From NCBI GenBank assembly GCA_014529385.2, contig CM043963.1, positions 81,370,412-81,434,411 of the forward strand: a stretch of DNA of 64,000 bases. The letters run 5' to 3'. The notes below the pieces were generated by a model. It had not been told where the DNA came from and did no database searches. It saw only the letters and a program-made list of their open reading frames with translations. This document shows positions 43,508 to 55,869 of the stretch, in pieces. Each line of letters begins with the position of its first letter. The stretch's first letter is position 1. A program made the translations under genes and the position numbers. The DNA comes from Adiantum capillus-veneris. Its lineage: Eukaryota > Streptophyta > Polypodiopsida > Polypodiales > Pteridaceae.

Positions 43508-46500
43508 AATTAAGGAGATGAATGCAATGATGTAGTTCCTGCTAAAGCGACCAACCAGGTCCCTCTACATGTTGCTAGTCATATTAGTACTGCTAAATTA
43601 AAAGTTGAACCTATTGTAGATGTCGTTGAGGCTGAAATTTCTCTTGCTACCGTGAATGCCATCACTTGTATTAGGATATTTTTCTTATGTAATCAACACT
43701 TCTCTCAGCAATGTCCGATACAGTGTCTGCAAGTGGTGGTCGTCCATTCTACAGCCACCTCTAGTGGTTTTGTTCTTACCCTTATTAGTTGAAACAGAGC
43801 TAGGATTGTCTCGACACCCTCGCTTCGAGTACCTACATCGATACTCTATAACTAGTTGTATGTGTTAGATGGTAGCGCCTCGTCCTCTCTTTGCTTGTTA
43901 TCCTTCTTACCATTCTTACAATTAGCAACCTTAACCGAGGATTAGGGAACAAGGCATATGCACAACAAAACACCTCATTATGCTTAATGAAGTTTAACTT
44001 CATTATTAAAATCAAATGAAAATTTTTCTTTATGTATCAATGCAATTGTGCACCAAAGATTGACAAATTCCATTGAAGTGCACACCATGCACTCATCAAA
44101 GAACATATTTTTATGCCTTAAATCATCAAACACTCTTAATGATGTAAAAAAAACAAAATAAGTCTGATTTAGCTTGACTTTACACTTGGTTTTGTAAGAG
44201 GCAAAGCAAGTAATATTTGAAGTAGAATAAGGGCTTTGAAAACAATTGTTACTCACTAATTAGCTCACATCATCTATTGACATCCGTCACAAGTGATGAG
44301 GCATGGTTGTCTGCTACACCAAAGAGGGAATAATCAACATGGAGTATCATGCTGCTACCTCAACATTATAAGACGTAAATATGAAAATTGTCCTCATGTT
44401 TTTGTAAGTGAGACGTCTTCTTGTTATGTCCAATAGTACTGAAAGGTCCAAGATGAAGGTGAGTATACACAAATAGAGCTCCAAAAATTTATCATTAGAA
44501 GAAATTATGAGCGAGAGATATTGGATTGTAATCAATGGATTATTGTGCTCAATGTTGAAGGTATAAGGGATGAAAGAAAACCATTTGGATAGCATGAAAA
44601 ATGGCCAATGTATCACTAGGAGAGCTTTCCAAGTCGGAGTAGTAAAGGTTGTCCCACCTATGTGTCATCTCTTCCTGTGACAACTTAGAAACAAGTCTCT
44701 TTCTTGCCTTAAGTTACTTCCATCTAAAAAAAATTAAGAATCATAGTGTATTTTAATCTTTTAAAGCCAACAAGTGTATTTCTCCACTAGTCTTTTGCTA
44801 TCAATTTTCACCCCATTCGGATGAGCCAATTGAGGCTAGCAGGGGCTTAAATGTCTCGTTGTTCAAATAAATCCTTATTGCAGGCACTGACATATGCCAC
44901 CAGTGCAAAAAAAAAAAACAATCCTCTTCTAAGCTTACTTTCTCCAAGGAGGTGAGGAAGGCACATAAATTACCTTCTTGTTTCCTTTAATTATTAGAGA
45001 AAATTGATGTAGTGAGAGGAGCCATCTCATAGGAAGGGATTGCCTGGCCTGAAGCTTGAGTGTCAAGAGAAGCCTTGAGATCTTGGAAGTTGACTCTTTT
45101 TTTGTCTTGAGCAAGGCTTAAGAGGGAAAACTATTTTTATCCTTTCTTTTTTGAGCTATCTCTGATGAGATGACATTTGAACTCAAAATGGAAGTAGGAT
45201 TTGACTTATTCCTAGTATAGAAAATCGGTACTAAGAAGTTGACAACATCATATAAAGGGATGAGAATGTGTTTATGGAGGTCTTTTGAGAGGTCAAGCTT
45301 CATTATAACCCAAGAAAATGGTGGCAGACAACCATCAATATCTCTAGGATTTACAAGAATTGATAGTTTTGCTTATCCTGTCCCCAAGAAAACATTTCAT
45401 CAAACTTGATGTCCATCACAATTTAAATCCTTTAAATTTCCATTGACTAAACATATTTCTATTTTTTACGTTTAATTGATAGCATTTATAGAGTTCCTTG
45501 CATGATAAGTTTTTTAAAAATAATGCATCCTTCCCTAGCGCGGCCTACCATTCAAGTAGTGTCTTGGGCAACTTTAAATGAAGAAAATTAGAAGTCTGGG
45601 CAAAAAAGGACCCACAACAAAAAAAGATCTAAATTTTTACAAAAAGCTCTAACTTAAAAGCTCCCAAAAATTAAGCACTCTTTTGATGCTTGTAGGGAGA
45701 GCTAAGTGTTAAAATTGAAAGTTATGACCAATTTACAAGAATTGCATAATCCTGTTTTTTTGGCCAAAATTAGCACTTTTATGATTTTTTTTGGTGGCTT
45801 TCTTGATATCCAAATTCAATTTTGACTGTGTAAGTGTAATGTATAACATATAGCTAATCTTCCTTGAGTTTTGGGGGACCTAATATGCTATATAGCATAG
45901 TATATGATGATGGTTGATTTTTTTGATTGCTAAAGAATACGATACATTTTAGAGTAGCAAGTATAACTTTCTCAATATTGCTAGTTTCTTAGGCCAGTTG
46001 TGTGTATTTTGTAGGTAGTAACCATATCTAATCATAGACTACAAACTTGGCTAGATATTGAGTAGTTTCTATGGGTTTCTAGAGGTCATAATGCTAAACC
46101 CTGTTTTTTCATGTTTGCTGTAATTAGCACTTTATCATTGCCCCCAAGGTTCCAATTATAAGAGATCCATTATCCTTTTGACATGCTCCATGTCTCCTTT
46201 TGAATCCAGAGGCCCAAAGGGAACTATGAAAACATGTATATAGTATCTGTATTGAGCGTGACTATAGAAACTTTGATGATAGGTCCGCAGAATGGCAAAA
46301 ATGCAACTTTTTTGTACCTATTTTTTTTGCCCAAAAGAAAATTAGTGAGGTAAAAGGAGCCATATGTTTTGGTCACCAACCCATTGATGTTAATGGGGCA
46401 TTTTATCTCCTGTCCTACAAAAATCTCCACTCTTATTTATATGCAATCAACCGTAAGAAATTGTCGTTTTGGGCAAAATGCACTGTTCCATCAACTTTGG

Positions 46501-46710
46501 AGGCTTGTAGTGACCAAGGGATGAGAAAAATTACAAGTTTCCCTTTTTTTTCATATGTAGTAGTTATTGAACTATGAGCTCATGAAAGGATTTTTCAAAA
46601 TGAGTGGATCTACTATGGTTTTGGAATTTTTTCCCAAAACCCTGAAAGGACACTTTTATGTCCTGTTAGGTTACCATTCTAGTGTTAAGGGCAACTTCAA
46701 CTGCTACATG

Positions 46711-46775
46711 TTGTGATTGTTTCAAGGTATTACAAAAAAAATTTGTGATTGTTTCAAGGTATTACAAAAAAATGG
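46711..46775. repeat. Short tandem duplication
   Basis: TTGTGATTGTTTCAAGGTAT followed by TACAAAAAAA is present twice in a row, with slightly different A-run lengths. Confidence 0.85.
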
Positions 46776-47124
46776 GCTTTCAAATGCCTATCTGTTAATT
46801 ATTACTATCGCTTTAAATTTTTGGGTGTGAGTGATGAGTATGATGGGAGTCCGAGGTAGTGTTTCTGTGTTAATTCTTGCGACTGATTCTTATACATTGT
46901 GATGGCATCTACATGTACCATGGACATGCAATCAATGAAGAAATTATATATTGTTGGAAAAGTATTATCAAAGATGCAAGTGCACAGTATAATTAAAGAG
47001 TAGCTGACGACCAAAGCACAGGATGAATGTGATGATTATGTTATGTAATAATTTGTGAAATTCATGTGTGCCATCCTACCAAGATCTCTAGTTTCTACAC
47101 GGCTACTTCACATTGAGATTCAAC

Positions 47125-47388
47125 TACAATCCATGGTTGTGGGAGTACTTAACTTATATCAACAAAAATGGTCAGCTTGCGATTTGCGGTGGCATGGGTG
47201 GGAGGATATCTTGAATGTTGGCAACCAAATCCCAGAAGACAAGAGAGATGTTGGGGTCCCAAATACAATCCATGGTTGTGGGAGTACTTAACCTATATCA
47301 AGAAAAAATAGTCGGCTTGTGATTCGCGGTCACATGGGTAGGAGGATACGTGGAATATTGGCAACCAAATCCTAGAAGACAAGAGAGT
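47125..47388. repeat. Tandem duplication, 139-bp period
   Basis: ATCCATGGTTGTGGGAGTAC occurs at about 47129 and 47268; both copies continue through ATATCAA and GGCAACCAAATCC to AGAAGACAAGAGAG. They differ at a dozen or more positions. Confidence 0.85.
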
Positions 47389-47489
47389 AACACGTAGCAT
47401 CTTTTCATGTAAGGGGAATTTTTTTTGTCTTTGATGAGGTGAGTTAAAGAAGCTAGCGCTTGCTTGTGAATGTGCATTGAAGGCGATAT

Positions 47490-47800
47490 CTTCTTGTCAT
47501 TATGGCTCATGTAGTGTGAATGCCACTCGATCTTCAACCTCGCAAGAGATGACCTCTTGTACTTTAGCTATGACCTCCTTTGTCAAGGTGGTCTCTACCT
47601 CCACCCTAGCTTTATTGAACATGGCTTCCATCTGTTCCTTTTCTTCATTCTTAAATTTATCTACTATGGTGAGATGAGCCTTGATCACAATGATTTGTCA
47701 TTTCAACTCATCATTCTCCTTCCATAGTCTCTTGATTTCATTTTGCAGAAAAGTGGTGTTGTCGATCTTTGGGGGTGTTACCGCAACTCCAACAAAGGTG
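47490..47800 (-). pseudogene. Unidentified coiled-coil ORF fragment
   Basis: The minus strand reads an amphipathic charged helix at 47688-47500 (DKFKNEEKEQMEAMFNKARV) preceded, across a TGA, by FLQNEIKRLWKENDELK in the same frame. The heptad-like spacing suggests a coiled coil. I do not recognise the family; it may be the tail of a decayed plant transposon protein. The rest of 46776-51315 shows no gene apart from the repeats listed. Confidence 0.3.
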
Positions 47801-48251
47801 CGCTTGCATCGGGAGGAGGCCCGAGTGGCAATGGCTTCGCCGGTGGAAGCAAGTTATGTTGGGGTTAGGATGTTGTAGGGAGTGGGGATCTACTATTAAC
47901 TCAATGAGTGAGAATAGAGAGGTGGGATGCTGGAATGATAGAGCTTTGTTGGGCTAATTTTACGCTGAACTATTAGGAGCGAAAGTGTCGAGCTATGGGG
48001 GTAGGGGAAGATGAACATGTTGCACTATGGGGGGCAGATGAGGGTGGGTTGTTTTCTTGGCAAAATCAATAAACTGGTAGTCACTTCAACAAAACAAAGG
48101 TAGAAATGGGCGGACATGGAAATTTGATATGCTCAACAAATTTGACCTTTTCTTGCAAGGTCGCCCATGGAAGGAGGTGAAAGTGCATGATAAAATTTTG
48201 TCTCCAATCTAGACAAAACCCTAGTTTAGTCTCTATTTCCTCCTCCCTCTC

Positions 48252-48252
<1 letters not shown>

Positions 48253-48335
<83 letters not shown>
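48253..48335. repeat. (CT)n microsatellite
   Basis: Uninterrupted CT run of about 83 bp. Confidence 0.97.
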
Positions 48336-48339
<4 letters not shown>

Positions 48340-49734
48340 GTACGTGTTTCTCTCCCTAGTATTTATGCGTGAGAATGTGAGCTAACCTTCAAAAGATAAA
48401 ATAAAATCTCATGGCAAAGTTAATCATTAAAAAACAAAAAAAACAAAAAAACAAAAAAGAAAGGTATTTCTAATGTTTTTTTTTAATGCATAATTTCTTG
48501 TGAGATCCTCTAGAAAATCGTATCACCTAGCCTATGAGGGAAATTTTTGCGCATGATAGCGCACAATGATTTCCCATTCACTTGCCAATGCGGCTTGGGG
48601 CATGCAAAACTGGGTCGGTGGAAACCCTAGGCCCGGGAGGGATGTAGATAATTGTCAAGGGCAAGATTGATTGTGGGTGGCAATCACAACAAATGGCAGG
48701 CCTTGGTGACACCAACTCTGAGCAAGAGTTGGCTATGAATGCACCTCACATTCATGACCTACTAGGCATTGCCCCAACATGTCACCTTCCAATTCATAGT
48801 TACAAAATTTTTCACGGACAGGATTAGAAAATTACAATCCTTAAGGTATGTTCCATGAATCCCTTCTTGTGTAGACTGCTTTGAAGTTTGCGCTAAAGTT
48901 CAAGGCTACAACTTATAAGAGGTTGTAATACAAATTGTAGGTTCTCTCAAGAAGTTCAATGCGCCAGATTTGAGAGGAGTTGCAACTTTGAACTTCAACA
49001 TCATTAACACTGTTGAGGTCCAAGCTCCCAAGCTGCACAACTTCCAAGCTTCAATTCACACTTTGATTATTCAAGACTTAAGGTATGGCTTGTATATTGA
49101 TATTAAAGTATGTGCCATGGCAATAGTATTTGACGCCCTTGTTTATTTTAGAACAACTGCCAATCTTGCATAAGAAGGGTTGATTTGCAAAGAACCTTGC
49201 AGTTGAAGAGGCGAAGCTATAGTTTGTTTCCCTTCAGTTGTGAAGGAGGAAAATTTGAACAATTGGTCATTAGAAGGGCTAGTTGACAAATTTCCCTTTG
49301 AAAACCAAATCAAAATTTTAGAAGGGCTATGGACCTATGGTGATGGTTAATTTTATTTATTTTTGGTTAGTCACTCGTGACTCTTCGCCCTTGGGGTTTG
49401 TCCATGGTGGATGGTCATGTGAACACATACAACCTACACGTCTACGATAATTGTTAAGTCATCTTAGGCCTTTCTTTCTTTCATGCTCCCTGTGTCTCGG
49501 CAAGTTGGATCTTGCCTCTGCTTTCATGATATGGTGACCCATTATTCATTTGACTAAGGACTCTATCAAGAAGCGACATGCAAAGGCTACCAATTGCGGA
49601 CGCTCATTCTCTAGCTATGAACAAGAACATAGGTGATCTTGTCATCCAAAATTTCACATCTGGAAGGCATACAAAAGAGGAATATCCTAGCCACTGGTGG
49701 GCACTGCTACTTAGTTTTGATTATTGCCTACATT

Positions 49735-49935
49735 GACAATTGTAGCAACTTAGAATATACATGTATAGTCAATGTACTGCATTACTTGAGATTTTATATC
49801 TAGCTCTTTCATGTCCAATGAGAAACACATGCTTGAAGCAAGTAGGCTTGCTCTCAATTAACCATGTGTACATGTTTTGTGCTAGGCATCTTAGAGCAGG
49901 CTAGGGTAGTCATGGAGGAGTTGCTACCAACATCA
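49735..49935 (+). repeat. ~200-bp dispersed repeat, copy 1 (see 53653-53840)
   Basis: Shares ATACATGTATAGTC, AGTAGGCTTGCTCTCAATT and GGCATCT landmarks, in order and with similar spacing, with 53653-53840. The copies are moderately diverged and lie in the same orientation 3.9 kb apart, with the copia-like element between them. Confidence 0.75.
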
Positions 49936-50117
49936 AGTTTGCAAAGGTCATGCTTTCAATTGGTTTTACAACTAGAAAATTCACACTACAAAACTAGATA
50001 TGTGTGCACTATATTCGTGTGTGGCATAGGTCCAAGAGCTCACCTTCCACAGTTGCATGAGAATTCAATTCTAGCAAAAAAACAGTTGGCGTGTGACTTG
50101 AACAACTTGAGCTTGAG

Positions 50118-50120
<3 letters not shown>

Positions 50121-50214
<94 letters not shown>
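50121..50214. repeat. (GA)n microsatellite
   Basis: Pure GA run of about 94 bp. Confidence 0.97.
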
Positions 50215-50216
<2 letters not shown>

Positions 50217-50685
50217 CATAACCTAGATAGTAGACAACGGCTCCATGTACAAGCGTGATGGGTATGGGTAGCACATGGTCTCCATTGCTTGGAAGTGGAG
50301 ATGAAAGTTGTGATTGTACACAAGTGCCCATCCATGGAAGGCACAATGATAGGTTGATGTATGCACGTGTAAAAAAATTCTTTTTCATGTGTAGCTTTCT
50401 TTTCACATTGGTGACACTAGCCTTCTACATTTTTCCTTTTGCTTGCCTCCGTTTCCTTTGTATTATCCCTTGTTTGTTCTCCATGCCTTCTCTCTAGTGT
50501 TGTCAACATTTTTTTAGGTGGAGGCGGGTAATTTGAGGAGCATAGTAGTCGATAAATGTTCAAATATTTGAGGAGTTGGGCCATTTGAAGAGCAGAGCAT
50601 ACATGATAGATCTATTTCCAAAAGGTTGGATTCATCAAGATAGAAAGTAATTCAGAAAGCCATGCAAATTAATAGATCAACATTT

Positions 50686-50813
<128 letters not shown>

Positions 50814-51320
50814 AGGGGCAGGGGGAGATTTTCAAGAATGGAGTGGATGTTGAAGCAGAGGAACATTTGGAAGCGGAAGAGGGAGCTTCGCAGCAACAAC
50901 TATGTCAAGCATGCACACTTGTCACCACCTCTTGGCTCATACTAAATTTTTTGGTATATCTTTGTTTTTGCTTCCATTGAAGTGTTCCTTTATCTTTTGT
51001 AATTCCGACTTCTCTAAGTTAGCATTGGCCTAGTAAATTTGACTTCTCTAAGTTAGCACATTCCTAGGGTACTACATGCTTGATTCAAACTTTCCATCTT
51101 TATTTGCATGATTTAGTAAGGTGATGCACTCACTTGTCATACAACAAAAAGAGATTTCTGATTATGTGCCAACTTCTTAGTAGAAGACAGAATGATCTTT
51201 TATCGGATGCATCTCCCTGCATGCAAGGTGCTTCAAAGGCATCTAAATGTATCAGCTTTTGAAGAGAGGAGAGAATGTTACGGGGCTATTTTACCACTGC
51301 ATCTCCCCGCATGCAAGGTG

Positions 51321-51576
51321 TGTTGGGCTTCAAGCCCTCTACCCATGGGAACACTCTCTTGGAGCATGCAGATGCACTCCACTTCTTTTAAAAGTTTTCA
51401 TGGAAAATTCCACTCTTTATATATGTAAGGATTTTTTAGATTAATACAATCATAGCATTATTTTTTTTATGCGTCGACTCTATCTCTCTCTCTCTCTCTC
51501 ATTATCCTCTCTCTGCTCTGCACGCTGCTCCAAGCCACCATGGCAGGCTTCATCCTCCCTAGCCAAATTCTCTACA
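51321..51576 (+). repeat. 5' LTR of the copia-like element
   Basis: Begins TGTTGGGCTT and ends TTCTCTACA. CTTTATATATG near 51414-51424 is a TATA-box candidate, present also in the other LTR. Confidence 0.88.
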
Positions 51577-52880
51577 CGTGGTGTCAAAGCCTAGGCGGGC
51601 AGGAGATAGGCGTTGCAGGTCACCGTCATCAAGGCTCAAGTGGTGCTAGCATATCAAAAGGCCATCAATTCCTAGGCATTGTAGGCACTTGCAGCAAAAC
51701 GGCATCTCTCAAAATGTTGTCTCTGTGGGCGTAAGGTGAACAGTGGGTGACTTCTAAAGACGTCGTTGCTAGCAAGGCATTAGCAGGTGGTAGTGAAGGC
51801 AGTGCACGTGGATGACATTTTTTTGTGCAACATATCAAAAGTTGGCCTTTTTTGTGGCATTGGCAAGGCAAGCCCAGGCATGGAATATCAAAAAGCTCAT
51901 GGGCAATATTTGAGCATATTAATCTGTTGTTGTTTTGAAGAGCTAGTGGGTAAGAAATTGGTGTGCATACCAAAACTCTCGTAGTGATCATAGCACTGTC
52001 AACAAAGGCATCTCAAAACGTCTTTCACAACCAAGGTTAACAATGTTTTAGCGTTTCAAAAGGAAAGGCAATTAGTACTGAAATCCGACATAGGTTTTGG
52101 TTGAGCTCATTGGTAGTTTTTCTAGCATCTCAAAAAGCTACAAATCTCAACTTCATCAACCTAAAGGTAACGAGCATCCAAACTGGATTCTAGTTTTTAA
52201 AAGCCATATAACGGCGGTTTTTTCTTGTTCTTAACGGTTTCAAAGGAATTCACCAAAAGGTGATAACAACGAAGATTGATCCGATGGTAAGTACCTTTAG
52301 TTTTCTAAAGGATATTTGGTCCAAGCTCATGGAAGCCTATGGTAGGACAACAAGCACAACTCTTACTTATGCAATTAATAATGAGTGCTCAATCAACATT
52401 TCTCAAAAGACACAAACACAAATAGTGTCTTTGTTGTTTTGGAAGAAGATACCTCATGGATGAAGAACACTGAAATCGAAAGTTTGTTACAACAACCCGA
52501 TATATCAACAAAAAATTCAAAACTTGTTTACTTGTTCAGTGTCATAGATTTTGTATGTTGTAAAAAACAATCATATATTTCTTATCGAAAGTCTTCTTTT
52601 AACTTATTAGTTGTGAATTATTGTCACGCCAAAACATTATGCAGGCTAGACACTGCTACACATAAGTGGTAAGACCTCCAATAAATCTATTCGGTTCTCA
52701 ACCTGTTGTCCCACTTCTCATGAGGTTATTGGGTACACCTTAAACCCAAGGTTCAAAAGCAAACTAAAAAAACTCCATTAATTGGTAACTTAACATGGGT
52801 ATATCAAAACCCTTGGTTGTGAGAGACTCAAACTCACGGTTGACGAGTACACCAAAACACTCGAGGTATCATGAGAGTGG

Positions 52881-53047
52881 TGTCTAGTTTGGGCTCATCA
52901 AAGGCCCTCTACCCATGCAAACACTCTCTTGGAGCATGCATATGCACTCCACTTCTTTTAGAAGTTTGCACGGACATTTCCACTCTTTATATATGTAAGG
53001 CCTTTTAAGATTAATACAATCATAGCATTATTTTTTTGTTATGTCAA

Positions 53048-53091
<44 letters not shown>

Positions 53092-53182
53092 CTCTCTTTA
53101 TCCTCTCTCTGCTCTACAAAATTCTCCAAGCCACCATGGCGAAGCTTATAAGGCTTCATCCTCCCTAGAGGCAGTCTCTACA
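52881..53182 (+). repeat. 3' LTR of the copia-like element
   Basis: Begins TGTCTAGTTTGGGC and ends CAGTCTCTACA. It is about 45 bp longer than the 5' LTR, mostly because of a longer CT/GT run at 53050-53092. Confidence 0.88.
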
Positions 53183-53652
53183 AGGTGCTTCAACGCATAT
53201 ACGCGACATCTAATTGTGGAATTTTTCTTTTGATCTAGGACATTTGCAAGCATCAACATCAGTAGCAGATAATTTCTACATTTTTTTGTTAGTAGGATCA
53301 CAAAGAAAAGTTGCACTTTTCCTTGCTCTTGTTGTCTACAAGTGACATGAGACAAAACTTCTTGTGTGATGTCTCCCAAAGCATAAGTATGCAGCTTGTA
53401 AAAAACTTATTTGTCTCATTGTAGGGACGCTAGCTTGGTAAGAGGATTGTTTACAATGTTTTAGTGAGTTGTTTTCTTTTGGATAATATCCAATTAAATT
53501 GGTGTCTTTGAAACATTTCTAGGTGCATCTATTTGTCTGATTTCAACTGTTGTGATGGTTGAAAGGTAAATTTTTGGAGCTGCACTTGGGCATGGACTTG
53601 TCGTGTTGAATCTCACTAGTACTGAGTTTTGGTCATTGGTTACATTCACAGG

Positions 53653-53840
53653 TACAGTAACTTAGATTATACATGTATAGTCCATGTAGTGAATTATTTG
53701 ATATCTTCTATAGATCTTTCATGTGCACTCACAAACACTTGCTCGAAGTGAGTAGGCTTGCTCTCAATTGAACATGTTTGCATGTTTTATGATAGGCATC
53801 TAAAATCAGGCTGCGGTAGTCATCAAGGATTTGATGCCAA
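53653..53840 (+). repeat. ~200-bp dispersed repeat, copy 2
   Basis: Counterpart of 49735-49935, same strand. Together they suggest an old segmental duplication or the two ends of a decayed element. Confidence 0.75.
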
Positions 53841-54069
53841 TGATCAACTGAGTTCTCCACAAAGCTATGCATCATTTAAATTCTTTTGCAAAGTTCATGC
53901 TTTAAATTGTTGAGAAGTGCTATCGCAATGTTGTGGACATAATGAACCAAAAGTAAGACCTATAGAGAAATATTTCAAGAGTCAGCAAGCAATGTGTTAG
54001 AGATGTTTGGTGTAGCAGAGTAGTAGGGTTACAACAAGCTCTTTAGCAATAGGCTCCTACACAGACAAC

Positions 54070-55307
54070 CATGGAAGAGCTCACAAGCGTTTTGGCCCTA
54101 GAAGATGCACATCCCAAGAGCTCCATAGAAGATGCGGACGACCTTGTCGAGATTTTTTTCTCTCAGCAGGGGTCGTGGCCTCAACCGAGAAGACGTCTAC
54201 TTAGTACTCTTCCCATCCACCTTGGATGGTTTAGCAAATAAATGGTACAAACAGTTTGTAGAAAACCACTTTACGACTTGGGCCATATTAAGACAACAAT
54301 TCTATGAGGCTTTTAGACCAGGAGACTTTCAAGAGAAGGTTCTAGATGAGTTGGCCAACCTGATGCACATCCCAAAGAGACTTTTGTAAAACTCATGACT
54401 AGAACAAAGTCTCTAGTCCAAGATTCCTCAGCAACCAGGTGAATTTATGGTACAAGAAGTGGGTAGAGAAGGCTCTCCCTAAGACTTCTCAGAAAAAACT
54501 GAGAGAGAGTCTCTGATGTGAAGCCACTTTGGAGGAGTTTGTTGGTTCTAGGATAGAGGGGGAAAGGAAGCTGTTTACCAACTCTCCTCATGTAGAGTCT
54601 TCCTCTGCACTCTTGGAAAGTACATTTGACCGCTTGACTTCTTTACACAGGGAGCTAGAAGCCCTAAAGTTACAGCGAGTTCTTCAAGAGAACATGTCCT
54701 TCTCTCTTAGACAAGAGAAGCCTCCACATCACGAGGCTTTGGAATAGATCAAGCGCGAGATAGAAGAGCTTAGGCCTCAGCAGTAGACTAAGGCTATGGT
54801 TTGGTGTAGCTCATGCCGTGGCAGCCTCCATATGAATGCCCCCTTTGGACTTATTGCCACTTTTGTGAAAAGTCTAGACATGAGGACAACTGCTACTACC
54901 TCAAGGGATTGAAACAAATACAACAAAGTCTTGGTTCTATTGCTCAACAAGAGCCAACACTTGCATCCAACATGGTTTTCCCCTATGCCCATCTAAACCA
55001 CATGCCATCTTTGTTGACAGCCCCTCCTATGCAAGGTATGCATAGTACTTTTCCCTCTCAGAGCTTTTATCATGCCCATTCTCCCTCACCTTCTCAGAGC
55101 TTCTACGCCTCCTCCTCTAACTCCATGCACGAGGAGCAACGACCACCTCGCCCTTCGATTCTCCCATTGAATCATCCCATTCTATGTTATAGCTGCGGGG
55201 AATATGGACATTATCAAAGAAAGTTGCACAATGGCTATGGTCCCCTTGTCCTCCTTGCGATCCTTAATACCAAGGAGATTTCATTTCCAATGATGATCCA
55301 AGTTTGA
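54070..55307 (+). pseudogene. Decayed Ty3/gypsy gag
   Basis: Plus-strand pieces in changing frames. The block 54132-54389 is a Retrotrans_gag capsid: VYLVLFPSTLDGLANKWYKQ, then TTWAILRQQFYEAFRPGDF. A Leu/Glu-rich helix follows at 54529-54747. The block 54813-55307 has a first zinc knuckle CHFCEKSRHEDNC (CX2CX4HX3C) and a second, CYSCGEYGHYQRKL, that has lost its last Cys. A Pro/Ser-rich spacer joins them. No pol follows. The original start may be the ATG at 54070. Confidence 0.75.
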
Positions 55308-55341
55308 ACGGTTTTGAACACGGTGAGGGCCAATAGCAGAT

Positions 55342-55450
55342 GACTGCATGTATACCCAAGCACGTTTGGTGAACTTTTGTGGAACCCACTCACCATCTTT
55401 ACCTCTTGTGTTGTGGCATGCAAGTGTTGTGACTTCATACTTTGGCTGCC
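55342..55450 (-). pseudogene. Possible exon fragment related to the BAH N-terminus of gene A
   Basis: The minus strand reads TRGKDGEWVPQKFTKRAWVY followed by MQSS, resembling NGEWIPITIHKGTWILMQ at the start of gene A. It is preceded by a splice-acceptor-like CTGCAAAG and loses similarity after the MQSS. It may be a fragment of a related BAH gene. The match is short, so I hold it lightly. The longer minus-strand ORF around it is otherwise Pro/His/Ser-rich and follows a tandem repeat. Confidence 0.3.
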
Positions 55451-55579
55451 TTTGCAGAGTACAGATGGTCATGAGTAAGCAAAGAGAATTAGGAGGAGGA
55501 GGAGGACATTGCTTGTTGCTACAATGCACGTGGGAGAAAGGGAATGGTTTCCTTAGTGGGCCAATGGGAGTTGCTAGTG

Positions 55580-55800
55580 GCAGAGCAGGGGAGTGGCATG
55601 GTGGCAATGGAGATAGGAGAAGGTGGCTGACCCTTGCTTCGTGTGGCAATGGGAGGTGGGAGGGGAGGAGAGAGGGGAAATGGAGAGAGGGTAGTCGCAG
55701 AGCGGGGGGAGTAGCGTGGTGGCAATGGAGATAGGAGAAGGTGGATAACCCTTGCTTGGTGTGGCAATGGGAGGTGGGAGGGGAGGAGAGAGGATCTTTC
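55580..55800. repeat. Purine-rich tandem duplication, 117-bp period
   Basis: Units starting GCAGAGC at 55580 and 55697 both run through GTGGCAATGGAGATAGGAGA and GGCAATGGGAGGTGGGAGGG. The related trinucleotide-rich stretch at 55490-55510 is (GGA)n. Overlapping ORFs on both strands are low-complexity. Confidence 0.88.
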
Positions 55801-55869
55801 TTACTGCTGCAATGGAGATGATTGTAGAGAGATAGTGTTGGAGTAGAGAGCGTGTGTGATGGTTGCAAT

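Larger units (their letters stand above)
38913..46684. mobile_element. TTAA-flanked terminal-inverted-repeat element, possibly piggyBac-like, no transposase seen
   Basis: Both ends read CACTAGAATGGTAAC in inverted orientation (38913-38927 and 46670-46684), and similarity continues a few bases further. Each end is flanked by TTAA (38909-38912 and 46685-46688). TTAA duplication is the hallmark of piggyBac-like elements, and subterminal GACACTTTTATGTCC-like motifs lie at both ends. The 7.8-kb interior is AT-rich and I found no transposase or other recognisable protein, so it is non-autonomous, decayed, or has captured unrelated DNA. TTAA is short enough that chance cannot be excluded, but 15-bp matching ends make an element likely. 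Confidence 0.65.
51321..53182 (+). mobile_element. Short non-autonomous copia-like LTR retrotransposon
   Basis: LTRs 51321-51576 and 52881-53182 match over their length (both contain TCTACCCATG, GGAGCATGCA, ATTCCACTCTTTATATATG or close variants, a CT run, and CCAAGCCACCATGGC). A perfect 5-bp duplication AGGTG flanks the element at 51316-51320 and 53183-53187. A tRNA-Met-like PBS (TGGTGTCAAAGC) lies at 51579-51590, and ATCATGAGAGTGG precedes the 3' LTR as a polypurine tract. The 1.3-kb interior encodes nothing intact. A weak gag-like helix (KDIWSKLMEAYG) near 52310-52345 points to Ty1/copia, as do the short LTRs. Confidence 0.85.

Noticed and set aside
42573-43868. Cluster of short ORFs on both strands
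   Set aside because: They overlap repeats and a tandem duplication, and I see no conserved motif; no gene can be supported.
38913-46684. Calling this element CACTA (En/Spm) because its ends read CACTAG
   Set aside because: The flanks repeat TTAA exactly, and no 3-bp duplication fits; CACTA transposase motifs are absent. It remains an alternative.
55281-55868. 195-residue Pro/Ser/His-rich minus-strand ORF, with matching plus-strand ORF
   Set aside because: Most of it reads the 117-bp purine-rich tandem duplication; only the short BAH-like piece was kept, at low confidence.
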